DNA of 64,000 nt from Pseudomonadota bacterium (GCA_023417315.1 JAEZFW010000056.1:124001-188000), one strand, 5' to 3'. Counted from the first letter of the stretch, positions 53,187 through 61,109 are shown. Notes: generated from the letters alone by a model not told the origin. Numbers and translations: made by a program.

Positions 53187-53423
53187 CTAACGACCTCGTT
53201 TCGTCGTGCCCTTCTTCGATTCGGTTACGCAATCGGGACAGACTCTCCGCTCCGCATGGAGCACGACGCATTGCGGACACGTCGGCGTGTCGCAGTCGGG
53301 ACAGCGGTACTCGGCCTCGTAGGCATAGAACGTCCCGCAGTGCGGGCATTCCTCATCTCCGCCTGACAACCACCAGCGCTTGATATGGAGCTCCGGCTTC
53401 TTCGCTGCCGCGCTTCTCGGCAT
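53187..53423 (-). CDS. Zinc-ribbon protein, first gene of Ku operon
   Basis: GGAGG stands 7 nt before ATG 53423, giving 78 residues; upstream ATGs lack a ribosome site. Four CxxC pairs are visible (ECPHCGTF, RCPDCDTP, CPQCVV, VCPDCVT), enough for two zinc sites. A tryptophan pair in HIKRWWLSGGDEE precedes them. It probably binds DNA or protein and may assist the Ku proteins encoded behind it. A perfect ECF-type promoter lies 57 bp upstream. Confidence 0.85.
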   Translation of the reverse strand: MPRSAAAKKPELHIKRWWLSGGDEECPHCGTFYAYEAEYRCPDCDTPTCPQCVVLHAERRVCPDCVTESKKGTTKRGR

Positions 53424-53479
53424 GATAGATCCTCCACGACTGCTGAACCCGTTAGGGTCTGTCATCTCACTACCCACAA

Positions 53480-53504
53480 AACGACGAAGCGCGCCTGCTG
53501 TTCC
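53480..53504 (-). promoter_or_regulatory. ECF-type promoter GGAAC-N16-CGTT
   Basis: On the minus strand GGAAC (53504-53500) and CGTT (53483-53480) match the pattern exactly with a 16-bp spacer. The -10 end lies 57 bp before the zinc-ribbon start, nearly the same distance as at 39472-39554. Confidence 0.65.
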
Positions 53505-53610
53505 CAAGTTGCGCCAATCTCTGCTTACCTCCTTGGCAGAGCGTGCCGATGTGCCCCGACTGGACTAGCATGCGGCTGAATGCCATTCGCTAACGATGAG
53601 ATAGCTTGAG

Positions 53611-53985
53611 ATGAGCTCTACACCCGACCAGGATCGCCGAATGCTTGCGAAAGCGATCTTCAGGATGTTCGAGCAATTGCACCTGACGGAAGGGGACCAG
53701 ATCGTGTTGCTCGGGCTCGGCACGCACGAAGTCGACGTACTCGATTCGATGCGACAAGCGGGTGAGCTCGCGAGCTCGAACGAGCTCGCCGATCGCGCGC
53801 GAGCGCTGCTTCGGATCTATCGTTATCTTGCGATGCTCTACCCTGAGCATCCTGGGTTGCGGGAGAAGTGGATCGCCTCAGGCCATCCACGGCTGGAGGG
53901 CGAATCGCCTCTACACCGCATGAAAACACGCGGCCCGGCGGGAATCAGGTTCGTAGCGACGTTGCTCGAGGAGCAGCTGTTCTAG
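53611..53985 (+). CDS. MbcA/ParS/Xre-antitoxin-like protein (toxin-binding domain)
   Basis: This 124-residue helical protein has the pattern of the DUF2384-type domain: ARALLRIYRYLAMLYPEHPGLREKW, then GESPLHRMKTRGPAGIRFVATLLEEQL. An N-terminal helix-turn-helix-like stretch (DQDRRMLAKAIFRMFEQLHL) precedes it. Such proteins usually pair with a RES-domain NADase toxin encoded next to them, but none is present here. It may be an orphan or a solitary regulator. It is convergent with the PAN-domain gene. Confidence 0.7.
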   Translation: MSSTPDQDRRMLAKAIFRMFEQLHLTEGDQIVLLGLGTHEVDVLDSMRQAGELASSNELADRARALLRIYRYLAMLYPEHPGLREKWIASGHPRLEGESPLHRMKTRGPAGIRFVATLLEEQLF

Positions 53986-53987
53986 AG

Positions 53988-54329
53988 CTACCGTCGACTC
54001 TTCTTTAGGCTCACGATCAAGACGATCTTCTGACCGTCTTCCGTTTTGATCTCGCGAAGCTCGCTGAACTTGATCTCATCGGTGAGTAGCTGGCACTGAC
54101 CCGCAGTGCTGCCTTCGATGAATCCCCAGCGAACGGCTTTGCAACGATCCTCTTGTAGACATTGCTCATAGCAATAGTCCTGATTCGGAAGCCCGAGCCG
54201 TTTGAACACTTTGCCGCTGACATCCTGACCTTCCAGAACTTCCATGCGCGACTCATCCGCGCCGAGCGCGACTTGGGTGAATAGATAGATGAAGCAGGCG
54301 ATTAGCGTGCGGCGAGCGGTGAGCGTCAT
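53988..54329 (-). CDS. Secreted PAN/apple-domain-like protein
   Basis: ATG 54329 has GGAAG upstream and starts a signal peptide (ARRTLIACFIYLFTQVALG). The long frame upstream is not coding. The mature part (about 90 residues) reads GQDVSGKVFKRLG, DYCYEQCLQEDRCKAVRWG, GQCQLLTDE: four cysteines in the spacing of PAN domains. PAN domains bind protein or carbohydrate. The partner is unknown. Confidence 0.75.
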   Translation of the reverse strand: MTLTARRTLIACFIYLFTQVALGADESRMEVLEGQDVSGKVFKRLGLPNQDYCYEQCLQEDRCKAVRWGFIEGSTAGQCQLLTDEIKFSELREIKTEDGQKIVLIVSLKKSRR

Positions 54330-54443
54330 TGTCGTTCTTCCGAGCAGACAGAGTCTGACCCGAGTGTGCGCCAGAGCTACGACCCCATACAATAGGCACA
54401 GATCGAGCGGCAGTCCTGCCATGTTCCGAATTCTGGAGAGGTG

Positions 54444-55415
54444 ATGAACGTGAAACGTGCAATCTCCGTCCTCGCTGCACTCGTGGCGAGCGTGGCGCCT
54501 ACTTTCGTTGCGGCGGCGCAGCTCCTGGTGCTTAACAAGAGCGACGCCACGCTCTCGTTCGTGGATACTGAAACAGGTAAGGCGAGTAAGACGATTGCGA
54601 CCGGTGAGGGGCCTCACGAGATCGAGCTCTCGAGCGACGGCAAGCTCGCATTCGTCAGCAACTATGGTGCGAGAACCGCAGGCCATACGCTGTCCGTCAT
54701 CGATGTCGCCAAGCAGACCGAGCGCGAGCGCGTCGATCTGAAAGATCTTCTTCGTCCGCATGGTCTGTCGTTCGCGAACGGTTATGCCTATTTCACAGCC
54801 GAAGATAGTCAAAGCATCGGCCGCTACGATCCGAAGTCGCAGCGAGTCGATTGGACGTTCGAGACCGGCGAAGATCGCACGCACATGATCCTAGCCACAC
54901 GAGATGGCAAGAAGCTCTACACGACGAACATGGGGTCGAACACCGTGAGCGTCATCGAGCAACGCGATGGAAAATGGCAGCAGACATTGATCACGGTGGG
55001 CAAAGGCCCCGAAGCGCTGGATTTGTCTCCTGATGGCCGCGAGCTATGGACTGCGCACTCGCAGGATGGAGGTGTCTCCATCATCGATCCGTCTACGAAC
55101 AAAGTGATTCACACCTTCGACGCGAAGACGAAGCGCTCGAACCGTCTGAAGTTCACGCCGGACGGCCGCCACGTGCTTGTCTCCGACCTGAGCGGCGGCG
55201 AGCTCGTGATCCTCGATGCGAAGAAGCGCAGCGAGATCGCACGGCTCGCGCTCGGACGCTCGCCGACGGGCATCCTGATCGAGCCGAACGGGAAGCACGC
55301 CTTCGTCGCGGTCTCGGGAGAGAATCACATTGCGGTCGTTGATCTAAGCGCGATGCGCATCGTGAGAACGATCCAGACAGGAAACAATCCGGACGGGATG
55401 GCGTGGGTGCGCTAG
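54444..55415 (+). CDS. Secreted YVTN-type beta-propeller protein
   Basis: GTG 54441, ATG 54444 and GTG 54450 are all possible starts behind GGAGAG. A signal peptide ends near VAA (residue ~24). The ~323-residue product has repeated blades of the YVTN type: SVIDVAKQTERER, SVIEQRDGKWQQ, SIIDPSTNKVIHTFDA and LVILDAKKRSEIARLALG, each followed by a DG(K/R) turn. Such seven-bladed propellers act as periplasmic binding or scaffold proteins. No catalytic signature was seen. The divergent PAN gene shares its promoter region. Confidence 0.85.
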   Translation: MNVKRAISVLAALVASVAPTFVAAAQLLVLNKSDATLSFVDTETGKASKTIATGEGPHEIELSSDGKLAFVSNYGARTAGHTLSVIDVAKQTERERVDLKDLLRPHGLSFANGYAYFTAEDSQSIGRYDPKSQRVDWTFETGEDRTHMILATRDGKKLYTTNMGSNTVSVIEQRDGKWQQTLITVGKGPEALDLSPDGRELWTAHSQDGGVSIIDPSTNKVIHTFDAKTKRSNRLKFTPDGRHVLVSDLSGGELVILDAKKRSEIARLALGRSPTGILIEPNGKHAFVAVSGENHIAVVDLSAMRIVRTIQTGNNPDGMAWVR

Positions 55416-55428
55416 TCGACCAACAGAT

Positions 55429-55450
55429 GTCGGATTGAAATCCGACCTAC
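55429..55450. repeat. REP-like palindrome GTCGGATTGAAATCCGACCTAC
   Basis: A perfect 7-bp inverted repeat (GTCGGAT/ATCCGAC) with the CTAC end lies directly behind the propeller gene. It is related to the elements at 50909 and 57028. Confidence 0.65.
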
Positions 55451-55507
55451 AGCCGAGCGCCGCCCGGCGAGGTGACGAAACGAAAGAGCTCGCTCGTTCC
55501 TATCGTC

Positions 55508-55591
55508 GTCGTCCTCGCGGAGGCGAGGATCCATCCGACTCTCCTCCTGATCTGCGATCCAGATGGGCCCTCGCCTTCGCGAGGGTGACGA
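55508..55591. repeat. Inverted intergenic element, copy 1
   Basis: GTCGTCCTCGCGGAGGCGAG opens and CCCTCGCCTTCGCGAGGGTG closes this 84-bp element; both arms are palindromic. Copy 2 lies 26 bp further. Confidence 0.8.
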
Positions 55592-55617
55592 CATAAAAAG
55601 CGTTCGCTGGTTCTTAC

Positions 55618-55702
55618 GTCGTCCTCGCGGAGGCGAGGATCCATCCAGACGTTTCGTTCTTGTTGTTGCTCTGATGGGCCCTCGCCTTCGCGAGGGTGAC
55701 GA
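55618..55702. repeat. Inverted intergenic element, copy 2
   Basis: Both arms are identical to copy 1 (28-30 bp each), but the 27-bp centre is unrelated. Conservation of arms with free centre fits a mobile REP-type (BIME-like) unit. Confidence 0.8.
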
Positions 55703-55726
55703 ACTGAAAGGGATCTCAGATCCGAC

Positions 55727-56506
55727 CTACAAAGGCCGGATCTTGATGTTCCGGAACCAGATCGGCTGGCCTTCCGCTTGTAGCGCGATGTGGCCGAACG
55801 AGAGCTGCAGCGGCGCGCCTGCGGCGAGCAGTCGTTGCGCGCTTTCTTCTTTCGGATCCAGCTGCGGTCGCTGATAGCGGAGTACCTCGACGCCGTTGAT
55901 GCGGTGAATCACTTCGTCGTTCCCGTGCACCTCGATCTCGGCCTCGATCCACTCATCGAGCGGAAACAGCTTCGACTTCGAATCGATGATGTGATCGGTG
56001 ACGAGCTTCCCATTCATCTCGAGATTCGTGCCAGGCGTGACGGCATTGGCAGTCTGAGTGCCTGCAGTCGCACCGACAGCAAGAAACTGCATCTCCATGC
56101 TCGCCGGCCAGCCCTGATTCAGGCCCAGCGTCAACGGCGACTGCGAATGGATCATCACACCGCTGTTCAGCTTCGCCCAATGCGGCGCATCGGCAACCGC
56201 GCTGCCGGTGAATTTGTACTCTAGACGCAGCACGTAGTGCGAGTACGCTTGGTTCGTGTACAGGTGACCGAAGCGCTCCTCGAACTTGCCGTACTTGTCG
56301 TAGCTCACTTTGATCACGCCGTCTTCCACTCGGAACGTGTCGGCGTAATTCTCATTCAGCGGATGCTTCGCAATCTTAATCGTCCAACCGCTCAAGTCCT
56401 TGCCGTTGAACAGCGAGTGCCACTTCGAATCATCCTCGGCTTGCGTGCCCTGCGCCGCGAGTATCATGGAAAACGTGGCGAGCGTCGTAAGCATATGGGT
56501 CGTCAT
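55727..56506 (-). CDS. DUF1080 (3-keto-disaccharide hydrolase type) secreted protein
   Basis: ATG 56506 with AGGA upstream starts a signal peptide (MLTTLATFSMILAAQGTQA). The ~259-residue product opens with WHSLFNGKDLSGWTIK, the signature of the concanavalin-like DUF1080 domain. It continues with DGVIKVSYDKYGKFEERFGHLYT, NSGVMIHSQSP and WIEAEIEVHGNDEVIHRINGVEV. Members bind or cleave glycans in the periplasm; some hydrolyse 3-keto-glycosides. The 56563 gene runs the other way from a shared control region of 56 bp. Confidence 0.88.
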   Translation of the reverse strand: MTTHMLTTLATFSMILAAQGTQAEDDSKWHSLFNGKDLSGWTIKIAKHPLNENYADTFRVEDGVIKVSYDKYGKFEERFGHLYTNQAYSHYVLRLEYKFTGSAVADAPHWAKLNSGVMIHSQSPLTLGLNQGWPASMEMQFLAVGATAGTQTANAVTPGTNLEMNGKLVTDHIIDSKSKLFPLDEWIEAEIEVHGNDEVIHRINGVEVLRYQRPQLDPKEESAQRLLAAGAPLQLSFGHIALQAEGQPIWFRNIKIRPL

Positions 56507-56562
56507 AGTTGTCCTAAAGTGAGTCCGACTCCTGGCTACGGTACCGGATCTGAGGCTACGGT

Positions 56563-57018
56563 GTGAATAAGTTCTGTGCTTCACGGCATCGAGTTAGCGA
56601 CTCTCCGCCCGCTGCTCTGGCATCACGAGTAGGCGCGCTCGCTTTGGCACTGCTGTTCGCCGGACAAGTCCAGGCCTACTGCCTCCAATATGGAGAGGTC
56701 AGCCTGACGGGTACGCTCGTGCGCCAAACGCATCCGGGACCTCCAGATTATGAAAGCGTCACGAAGGGTGACAAGCCGCGCGTCATTCTCATTCTGCTGC
56801 TCGAGCGGAACGTGTGTGTCGTCGATCCCGATCCGAAGTATCCGCGCGAGTATCTGGAGCGAGAGATCCAGATCATTGCGGACGTCGACAAACTCGAGAG
56901 CTACAAACAGCTTCTAGGCAAGAAGGTCGAGGCGACGGGCGAGCTGATGCCAGGAGGTGCGAGATACGACAAGCCGCTCGTGTTGAAGGTGCGAGGCATC
57001 GCTAGAGCGCGCCACTGA
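56563..57018 (+). CDS. DUF4431-type secreted protein
   Basis: The 151-residue frame starts at GTG 56563 and has a signal peptide-like stretch ending at VQA near residue 38. The mature part reads YCLQYGEVSLTGTLVRQTHPG, then PDYESVTKGDKPRVILILLLE and VCVVDPDP, which is the DUF4431 pattern. The fold is probably a small OB-like barrel (LLGKKVEATGELM). The function is unknown. It is convergent with the acyltransferase gene, and a REP-like palindrome lies between them. Confidence 0.8.
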   Translation: MNKFCASRHRVSDSPPAALASRVGALALALLFAGQVQAYCLQYGEVSLTGTLVRQTHPGPPDYESVTKGDKPRVILILLLERNVCVVDPDPKYPREYLEREIQIIADVDKLESYKQLLGKKVEATGELMPGGARYDKPLVLKVRGIARARH

Positions 57019-57025
57019 GCAGCAG

Positions 57026-57052
57026 GTGTAGGTCGGAATTCATTCCGACACG
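57026..57052. repeat. REP-like palindrome TGTAGGTCGGAATTCATTCCGACA
   Basis: GTCGGAAT and ATTCCGAC pair around TC between two convergent stops (57018 and 57059). It may act as a bidirectional terminator. Confidence 0.65.
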
Positions 57053-57058
57053 ATAAAG

Positions 57059-58279
57059 CTATGCGGTTTTGGCGGGCGCAGTGATGAGTGGTGGCTGTTC
57101 GTTGCGCCGCGCGAAGCGTCGACGCAGGCGCGATGCGATCGGTTTCTCGATGAAGTACGTGCTGACTGCAGAGATGCAGAGCAGTCCGAGAACGGCGGTC
57201 CAGAATGCCGCTGGTGCTGCCTCACGATTCACGAACACTACGATGAAGCTGACCATCATCAGAAGGTTCTGCCAGATGAAGATCGAGAACGAGAGCTGAC
57301 CTAAGAAGTTCATGCCAGGCAGCGAGAACACGCGCGCGAAGAAGCCTCGACCGAGTGCGAAGTCGTAGATCACGAGTAAGTAGAGCGGCATCAAGAGGCC
57401 ATGCCGAAGGATGTGCCGCCACGGATAACTATGTGGCTCCATCAGGGCGATGGCGATCAGTGCAAGCAAGGCTAGATCACCCAGCGCAAACCAGCGCTTC
57501 GGTTGCGTGCGCCACCCCTGCGTGAAACGACTGAGACCGAAGATTCGCGCCAGCAGCATGCCCGCTACGAACTGGGCGACCCAGAACAACGGCGTCGAGC
57601 CGATAAAGATTCGCCAATTCACGTTATCTGCTGCGCCATCCGGGAAGAACTGAAGAAAGATGAGCGTTGGGATGAGCGAGATCACTGGGCTCGCGATGAG
57701 CAGTGCGAGTTGTTGCTTACGCGTGAGTCGTGCGAGCACGCGCATCAGCCAAGGCATGATCAAGTACAAGAACACGATCGCAGACAACGCCCACGTCGGC
57801 CAGCTGAAGATCGGAACGAGCGGTGCGATCCAGGCGTGCGTCAGAGTCACGGTCGCGAGTGCGCTCGCGGCGCCGACAAGAGGGGAAGGCGCACTCGGGT
57901 CAACGAAGAAGCGCGGAACCGTGAGCAGCGCCGTGATGACGAATACGATGATGTGCGCAGGGTAGATCCGCGAGAAGCGAGTGATCCAGAACTGCCTGTT
58001 GCTGGTTGAGAGCGTGCCTTCCGGCGTCCAATACAAGAACGCGAGGATGAACCCAGACAAGATGAAGAAGAAGCTCGTGGAGAGATATCCATGAGCGAGA
58101 AAGTTCGAAAGCCAAGTCGGTAACGAATCGAGCTGCGCGTAAACGCCGGAGAACTCGCCCTTGGTGATGTCGGCTTCGTACCTCGTCGACCACAGGTGAT
58201 ATAGAAAGATGTGGAAGACCGCGAAGAACCGCACGCCATTCAGCGCCGTCAGCTGAGGTGCTGTTGCCTGATCACTCAT
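57059..58279 (-). CDS. Acyltransferase family 3 membrane protein
   Basis: ATG 58279 gives 406 residues with about ten membrane segments. The N-terminal LNGVRFFAVFHIFLYHLW contains the catalytic-type His of acyltransferase 3 proteins. FFILSGFILAFLYW and the RFSRIYPAHIIVFV segment match the family. Such enzymes transfer acetyl or other acyl groups onto sugars of lipopolysaccharide, exopolysaccharide or peptidoglycan at the membrane. The C-terminus is short and basic, without an SGNH domain. The acceptor is unknown. Confidence 0.9.
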   Translation of the reverse strand: MSDQATAPQLTALNGVRFFAVFHIFLYHLWSTRYEADITKGEFSGVYAQLDSLPTWLSNFLAHGYLSTSFFFILSGFILAFLYWTPEGTLSTSNRQFWITRFSRIYPAHIIVFVITALLTVPRFFVDPSAPSPLVGAASALATVTLTHAWIAPLVPIFSWPTWALSAIVFLYLIMPWLMRVLARLTRKQQLALLIASPVISLIPTLIFLQFFPDGAADNVNWRIFIGSTPLFWVAQFVAGMLLARIFGLSRFTQGWRTQPKRWFALGDLALLALIAIALMEPHSYPWRHILRHGLLMPLYLLVIYDFALGRGFFARVFSLPGMNFLGQLSFSIFIWQNLLMMVSFIVVFVNREAAPAAFWTAVLGLLCISAVSTYFIEKPIASRLRRRFARRNEQPPLITAPAKTA

Positions 58280-58536
58280 GCCGCTTCTCTTGAGTTGTAA
58301 GTCCGCGTGCAGAAACGTGAGGCGAAGGCAGCGTAGCACGGCCGCACGAAGCTCTAAGTCCCCTGCCGGCGCGGCCATCGCTTTTTACGTCGCGTGAATT
58401 TGCGCTTCATTCCGGTAAGCCGCCACTCATACCCATAAACCGTCACCTGTCGCATGAGCCTGATGCTCACGCGCGGGCTGTCCATACTGGCTGCGTTGCT
58501 GGTCAACCATACGAACAACGCACCATTGGGTTACTC

Positions 58537-59355
58537 ATGAATACAGCCCTTTCCGTTACTCATCCTGGGAGCTATACGGCCGCGTCCAGTCGGCTTTTGG
58601 ACGCATCGGCGCGCTTCTGGGTTGCGGCGGCACTTGTCGGTCAATGGATCTTTGCTTACTACACGGGCAGCGCCTATGTGCAACACGTTCTGCGGGGCGA
58701 TTTGCCTGCGATGTCGAAGGCAATGAGCAACGCCTACGCTACGGGCGACGTATTCGGGAATCTCGCAGTTGCCCTCCACATGACCTTCGCCTTTGCGGTC
58801 ATGCTTGGCGGACCTCTTCAGCTCTTGCCCGCAATTCGCGCTCGGTTCCCGACGCTCCATCGCTGGAATGGACGCGCTTACCTGGCCGGTGTGGTGATCG
58901 CAAGTCTTGCGGGTCTAATCATGATCTGGGGCCGAGGCACCTATTCGCTCGGCGTTAAGCTTGGGGGTACGGGGAATGCGCTGCTGGTATTCGCGTTCGC
59001 TGCGCTTGCGTTGCGCTCTGCATTGGCGCGTGACTTCGTGGCGCATCGTCGATGGGCGCTGAGGTTGTTCATCGCCGGATCGGCTGTCTGGTTCTTCCGA
59101 GTGATATTGATGGCGTGGGTGGCGGCGTTCGGTCCCGTCGGAATCCATCTCGAAACGGCGAGTGGCCCGTTCCTGGAGATCATGGCGTTCGGCCAATATC
59201 TCCTGCCGCTTGCGCTGCTCGAGGGCTATTTGCACGCGAAGCAATCGCAAGCACCGCGCGTGCGTTGGGCGATGGGCGTAGCACTTCTGCTCTCGACGTT
59301 GATCATGGGCAGTGGCATTACCATAGCGAGCAAGGCCGAGTGGCTGGGAGTTTGA
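58537..59355 (+). CDS. DUF2306-type membrane protein
   Basis: This 272-residue protein has about seven hydrophobic segments. It has the DUF2306 marks MTFAFAVMLGGPLQLLPAIRARFPTLHRWNGRAY and FVAHRRWALRLFIAG. Conserved histidines and arginines near membrane edges suggest haem or lipid binding, but no function is known. The gene stands alone, with 257 bp of unassigned sequence before it. Confidence 0.85.
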   Translation: MNTALSVTHPGSYTAASSRLLDASARFWVAAALVGQWIFAYYTGSAYVQHVLRGDLPAMSKAMSNAYATGDVFGNLAVALHMTFAFAVMLGGPLQLLPAIRARFPTLHRWNGRAYLAGVVIASLAGLIMIWGRGTYSLGVKLGGTGNALLVFAFAALALRSALARDFVAHRRWALRLFIAGSAVWFFRVILMAWVAAFGPVGIHLETASGPFLEIMAFGQYLLPLALLEGYLHAKQSQAPRVRWAMGVALLLSTLIMGSGITIASKAEWLGV

Positions 59356-59457
59356 TGTGACACTTGTCATGCGAAGGTGCTGACGAACGACACTGTTGGC
59401 GTAAGCACTCGGAGCTCATCCTGTACTCACGGTTTCAACCAGCACGGGAGTACGAGC

Positions 59458-59808
59458 ATGAATACGAGCAAGCCCTTCGTTCAACGCAAAGACGGCGCCA
59501 TCTTCAGCGGTCTCTGTAATGGCATTGCGGCCTACGCCAATGTCGACGTGAAGTACGTGCGGCTGTGGTGGCTGGGAATGTCGGCCTTCATCGGCGTGAA
59601 GGCATTCTTGATCTATGCGGTGCTTATGTTCGTTGTGCCCTATGCGAACGACGAGGCCCAAAGCACCGCATTAGCGGATGTGCAGATCATCAAGGGTCAC
59701 ATCGTGCGAAAGGATGGGCGCGGTCTGCTGAACTATCTAGTGCAAAGCTGGAATGAGGCGCTCCGCCGTATGGGCTTCAACACGACCGCTCGCACTCAGC
59801 ACGGATGA
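59458..59808 (+). CDS. PspC-domain membrane protein
   Basis: ATG 59458 has GGGAG 9 nt upstream and gives 116 residues. The PspC domain (about 1-65) reads FVQRKDGAIFSGLCNGIAAYANVD, VKYVRLWWLGMSAF and AVLMFVVPYAN. A cytosolic tail of ~50 residues follows (VRKDGRGLLNYLVQSWNEALRRMG). PspC proteins sense or respond to damage of the inner membrane. No pspA or pspF is in the window, so it may act alone. A strong hairpin follows its stop. Confidence 0.87.
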   Translation: MNTSKPFVQRKDGAIFSGLCNGIAAYANVDVKYVRLWWLGMSAFIGVKAFLIYAVLMFVVPYANDEAQSTALADVQIIKGHIVRKDGRGLLNYLVQSWNEALRRMGFNTTARTQHG

Positions 59809-59815
59809 GCGGAGC

Positions 59816-59839
59816 AGGGCGAAGCAATCGCTTCGCCCT
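59816..59839. terminator. Hairpin behind pspC-like gene
   Basis: AGGGCGAAGC and GCTTCGCCCT form a perfect 10-bp stem with loop AATC, 8 bp after the stop codon. Confidence 0.55.
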
Positions 59840-59952
59840 CTCCTGGTGTTGATTCGTGAGCGCCGGGAGTACGAACCGAACGCCGCCGTCTGCATTTGGC
59901 GTCAGCGATCCTGGCGTTCGCTTACCGTTGCGCTTTTGCATAGCAGACGCAG

Positions 59953-59978
59953 CGAACCTTTCGGCCCGACCTTGCGTT
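59953..59978 (+). promoter_or_regulatory. ECF-type promoter candidate CGAAC-N17-CGTT
   Basis: CGAAC at 59953-59957 and CGTT at 59975-59978 lie 33 bp before the entericidin-like gene. One -35 base deviates. Confidence 0.45.
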
Positions 59979-60011
59979 TAAGAGGCGCGGATCTTCTTCG
60001 GAGGGGCATTT

Positions 60012-60182
60012 ATGAGCAGAGAGAAGTTACTCGCCTTGGCGGCGCTATTGGGTATGACTGCAGGTGTGACGGGCTGCAACACGATGGAAGGGGCAGGCCG
60101 CGACATCGAAGGGGCCGGCGAGGCGGTGCAAGACGCTTCGAACGAAGTCGAAGAGGAGATCGAGGAGGAGAAGAACGATTGA
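60012..60182 (+). CDS. Entericidin A/B-family lipoprotein
   Basis: GGAGGGG stands 7 nt before ATG 60012. The 56-residue product has the lipobox MTAGVTGC (Cys22) followed by NTMEGAGRDIEGAGEAVQD, the standard entericidin core. An acidic tail (EVEEEIEEEKND) takes the place of the usual short end. Entericidins are small envelope lipoproteins of the stress response, in E. coli linked to programmed lysis. An ECF-like promoter candidate precedes it and a strong terminator follows. Confidence 0.88.
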   Translation: MSREKLLALAALLGMTAGVTGCNTMEGAGRDIEGAGEAVQDASNEVEEEIEEEKND

Positions 60183-60214
60183 CGCCTAGCCGGTAGACGT
60201 TTTCGTTCACGTGA

Positions 60215-60252
60215 CCCGCCGCATCCATTCGAATGCGGCGGGTTTCTTTTTA
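60215..60252 (+). terminator. Intrinsic terminator
   Basis: CCCGCCGCAT and ATGCGGCGGG form the stem and TTTCTTTTT follows. It closes the entericidin-like gene. Confidence 0.92.
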
Positions 60253-60358
60253 AGCTCGGGAATCGGAGGGCAGCGTGCCGCGTTGCCAGCAGGCGACGCT
60301 TTGCCAGGGAACTTTGTCGCAATTCATCTTCGTTCGTGACTAGATGAATTAGTAGCTA

Positions 60359-60384
60359 GGAACCACTTTTTGACGGGTCGCGTT
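60359..60384 (+). promoter_or_regulatory. ECF-type promoter GGAAC-N17-CGTT
   Basis: GGAAC at 60359-60363 and CGTT at 60381-60384 match exactly with a 17-bp spacer. The predicted transcript start would be near 60391, so translation of the LuxR gene must begin after it, supporting ATG 60429. Confidence 0.6.
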
Positions 60385-60428
60385 TGGAAGTCAGTGTCGA
60401 CGCCGACACGCAAACGCTGAGGTCTTGC

Positions 60429-61109
60429 ATGACTCAGATCTCGAAGATTGAGAAGCGTCCAGATCACGAGGCCGAACAGATCGCCCGATCGTTGCAGCAA
60501 GGTGTGCTCTTCGTCGATGCAGAAGGTGAGGTGGTCTGGATGGATGAGCGAACCCGGAGCCGCATCGATGGCGGGTTGAGCAAGTTACACTTGCCTCTGA
60601 CTAGAGAAGCTCAGCGGCTCACACTCGATTGCTTCATCACGACCGCGCGGGTGGATCTGGAAGGGGGCTCTCACGAGCTCTGCGTCATTCAAGCGGCCCC
60701 GGCGAAGCAGCCGAGCGACACGGACGTGCATAGCATCATCGAGGCCATCGGGGAAGTCATGGCCGAACCGTCCTGGTTCACGCAGCCACTCACCGACAAG
60801 CTCAAGGCGCGTCTGCAGGCAGATCGTCCTGTGCGACGAATATCCGACCTCGCGCGGTTGACTGCGCGTGAACGAGATATTCTCGTGCTCGTGTGCGAGG
60901 GACGTAGCGACGCTGAGATGGGCCGCATTCTGAATCTGTCGCAGAACACGGTGAGAAACCATCTCGCCTCGCTGTTCAAGAAGATCGGCGTGAACCGCAG
61001 GAGCGCGGCGGTGATCTGGGCGCGGGAGCGCGCAATCACGAAGCACGACGTTGCCGCCTTGACGAAGGCTGTTCGCAGCGGGCGACGTTCGCCTTCCGAT
61101 ATCTACTAG
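60429..61109 (+). CDS. LuxR-family transcriptional regulator
   Basis: ATG 60429 has TGAGG 7 nt upstream and lies behind the promoter candidate, so it is preferred over TTG 60384. The 226-residue protein has an N-terminal sensor-like region (LQQGVLFVDAEGEVVWMDER) reminiscent of a PAS domain. The C-terminal LuxR HTH (about 150-205) reads LTARERDILVLVCEGRSDAE, LNLSQNTVRNHLASLFKKIG. There is no receiver domain. An ECF-type promoter in front suggests that it is itself stress-induced. A histidine kinase gene follows 40 bp later on the same strand. Confidence 0.88.
   Translation: MTQISKIEKRPDHEAEQIARSLQQGVLFVDAEGEVVWMDERTRSRIDGGLSKLHLPLTREAQRLTLDCFITTARVDLEGGSHELCVIQAAPAKQPSDTDVHSIIEAIGEVMAEPSWFTQPLTDKLKARLQADRPVRRISDLARLTARERDILVLVCEGRSDAEMGRILNLSQNTVRNHLASLFKKIGVNRRSAAVIWARERAITKHDVAALTKAVRSGRRSPSDIY

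Noticed and set aside
54330..54884. N-terminal extension of the PAN-domain protein
   Set aside because: It is antisense to the propeller gene, and a signal peptide with ribosome site begins at 54329.
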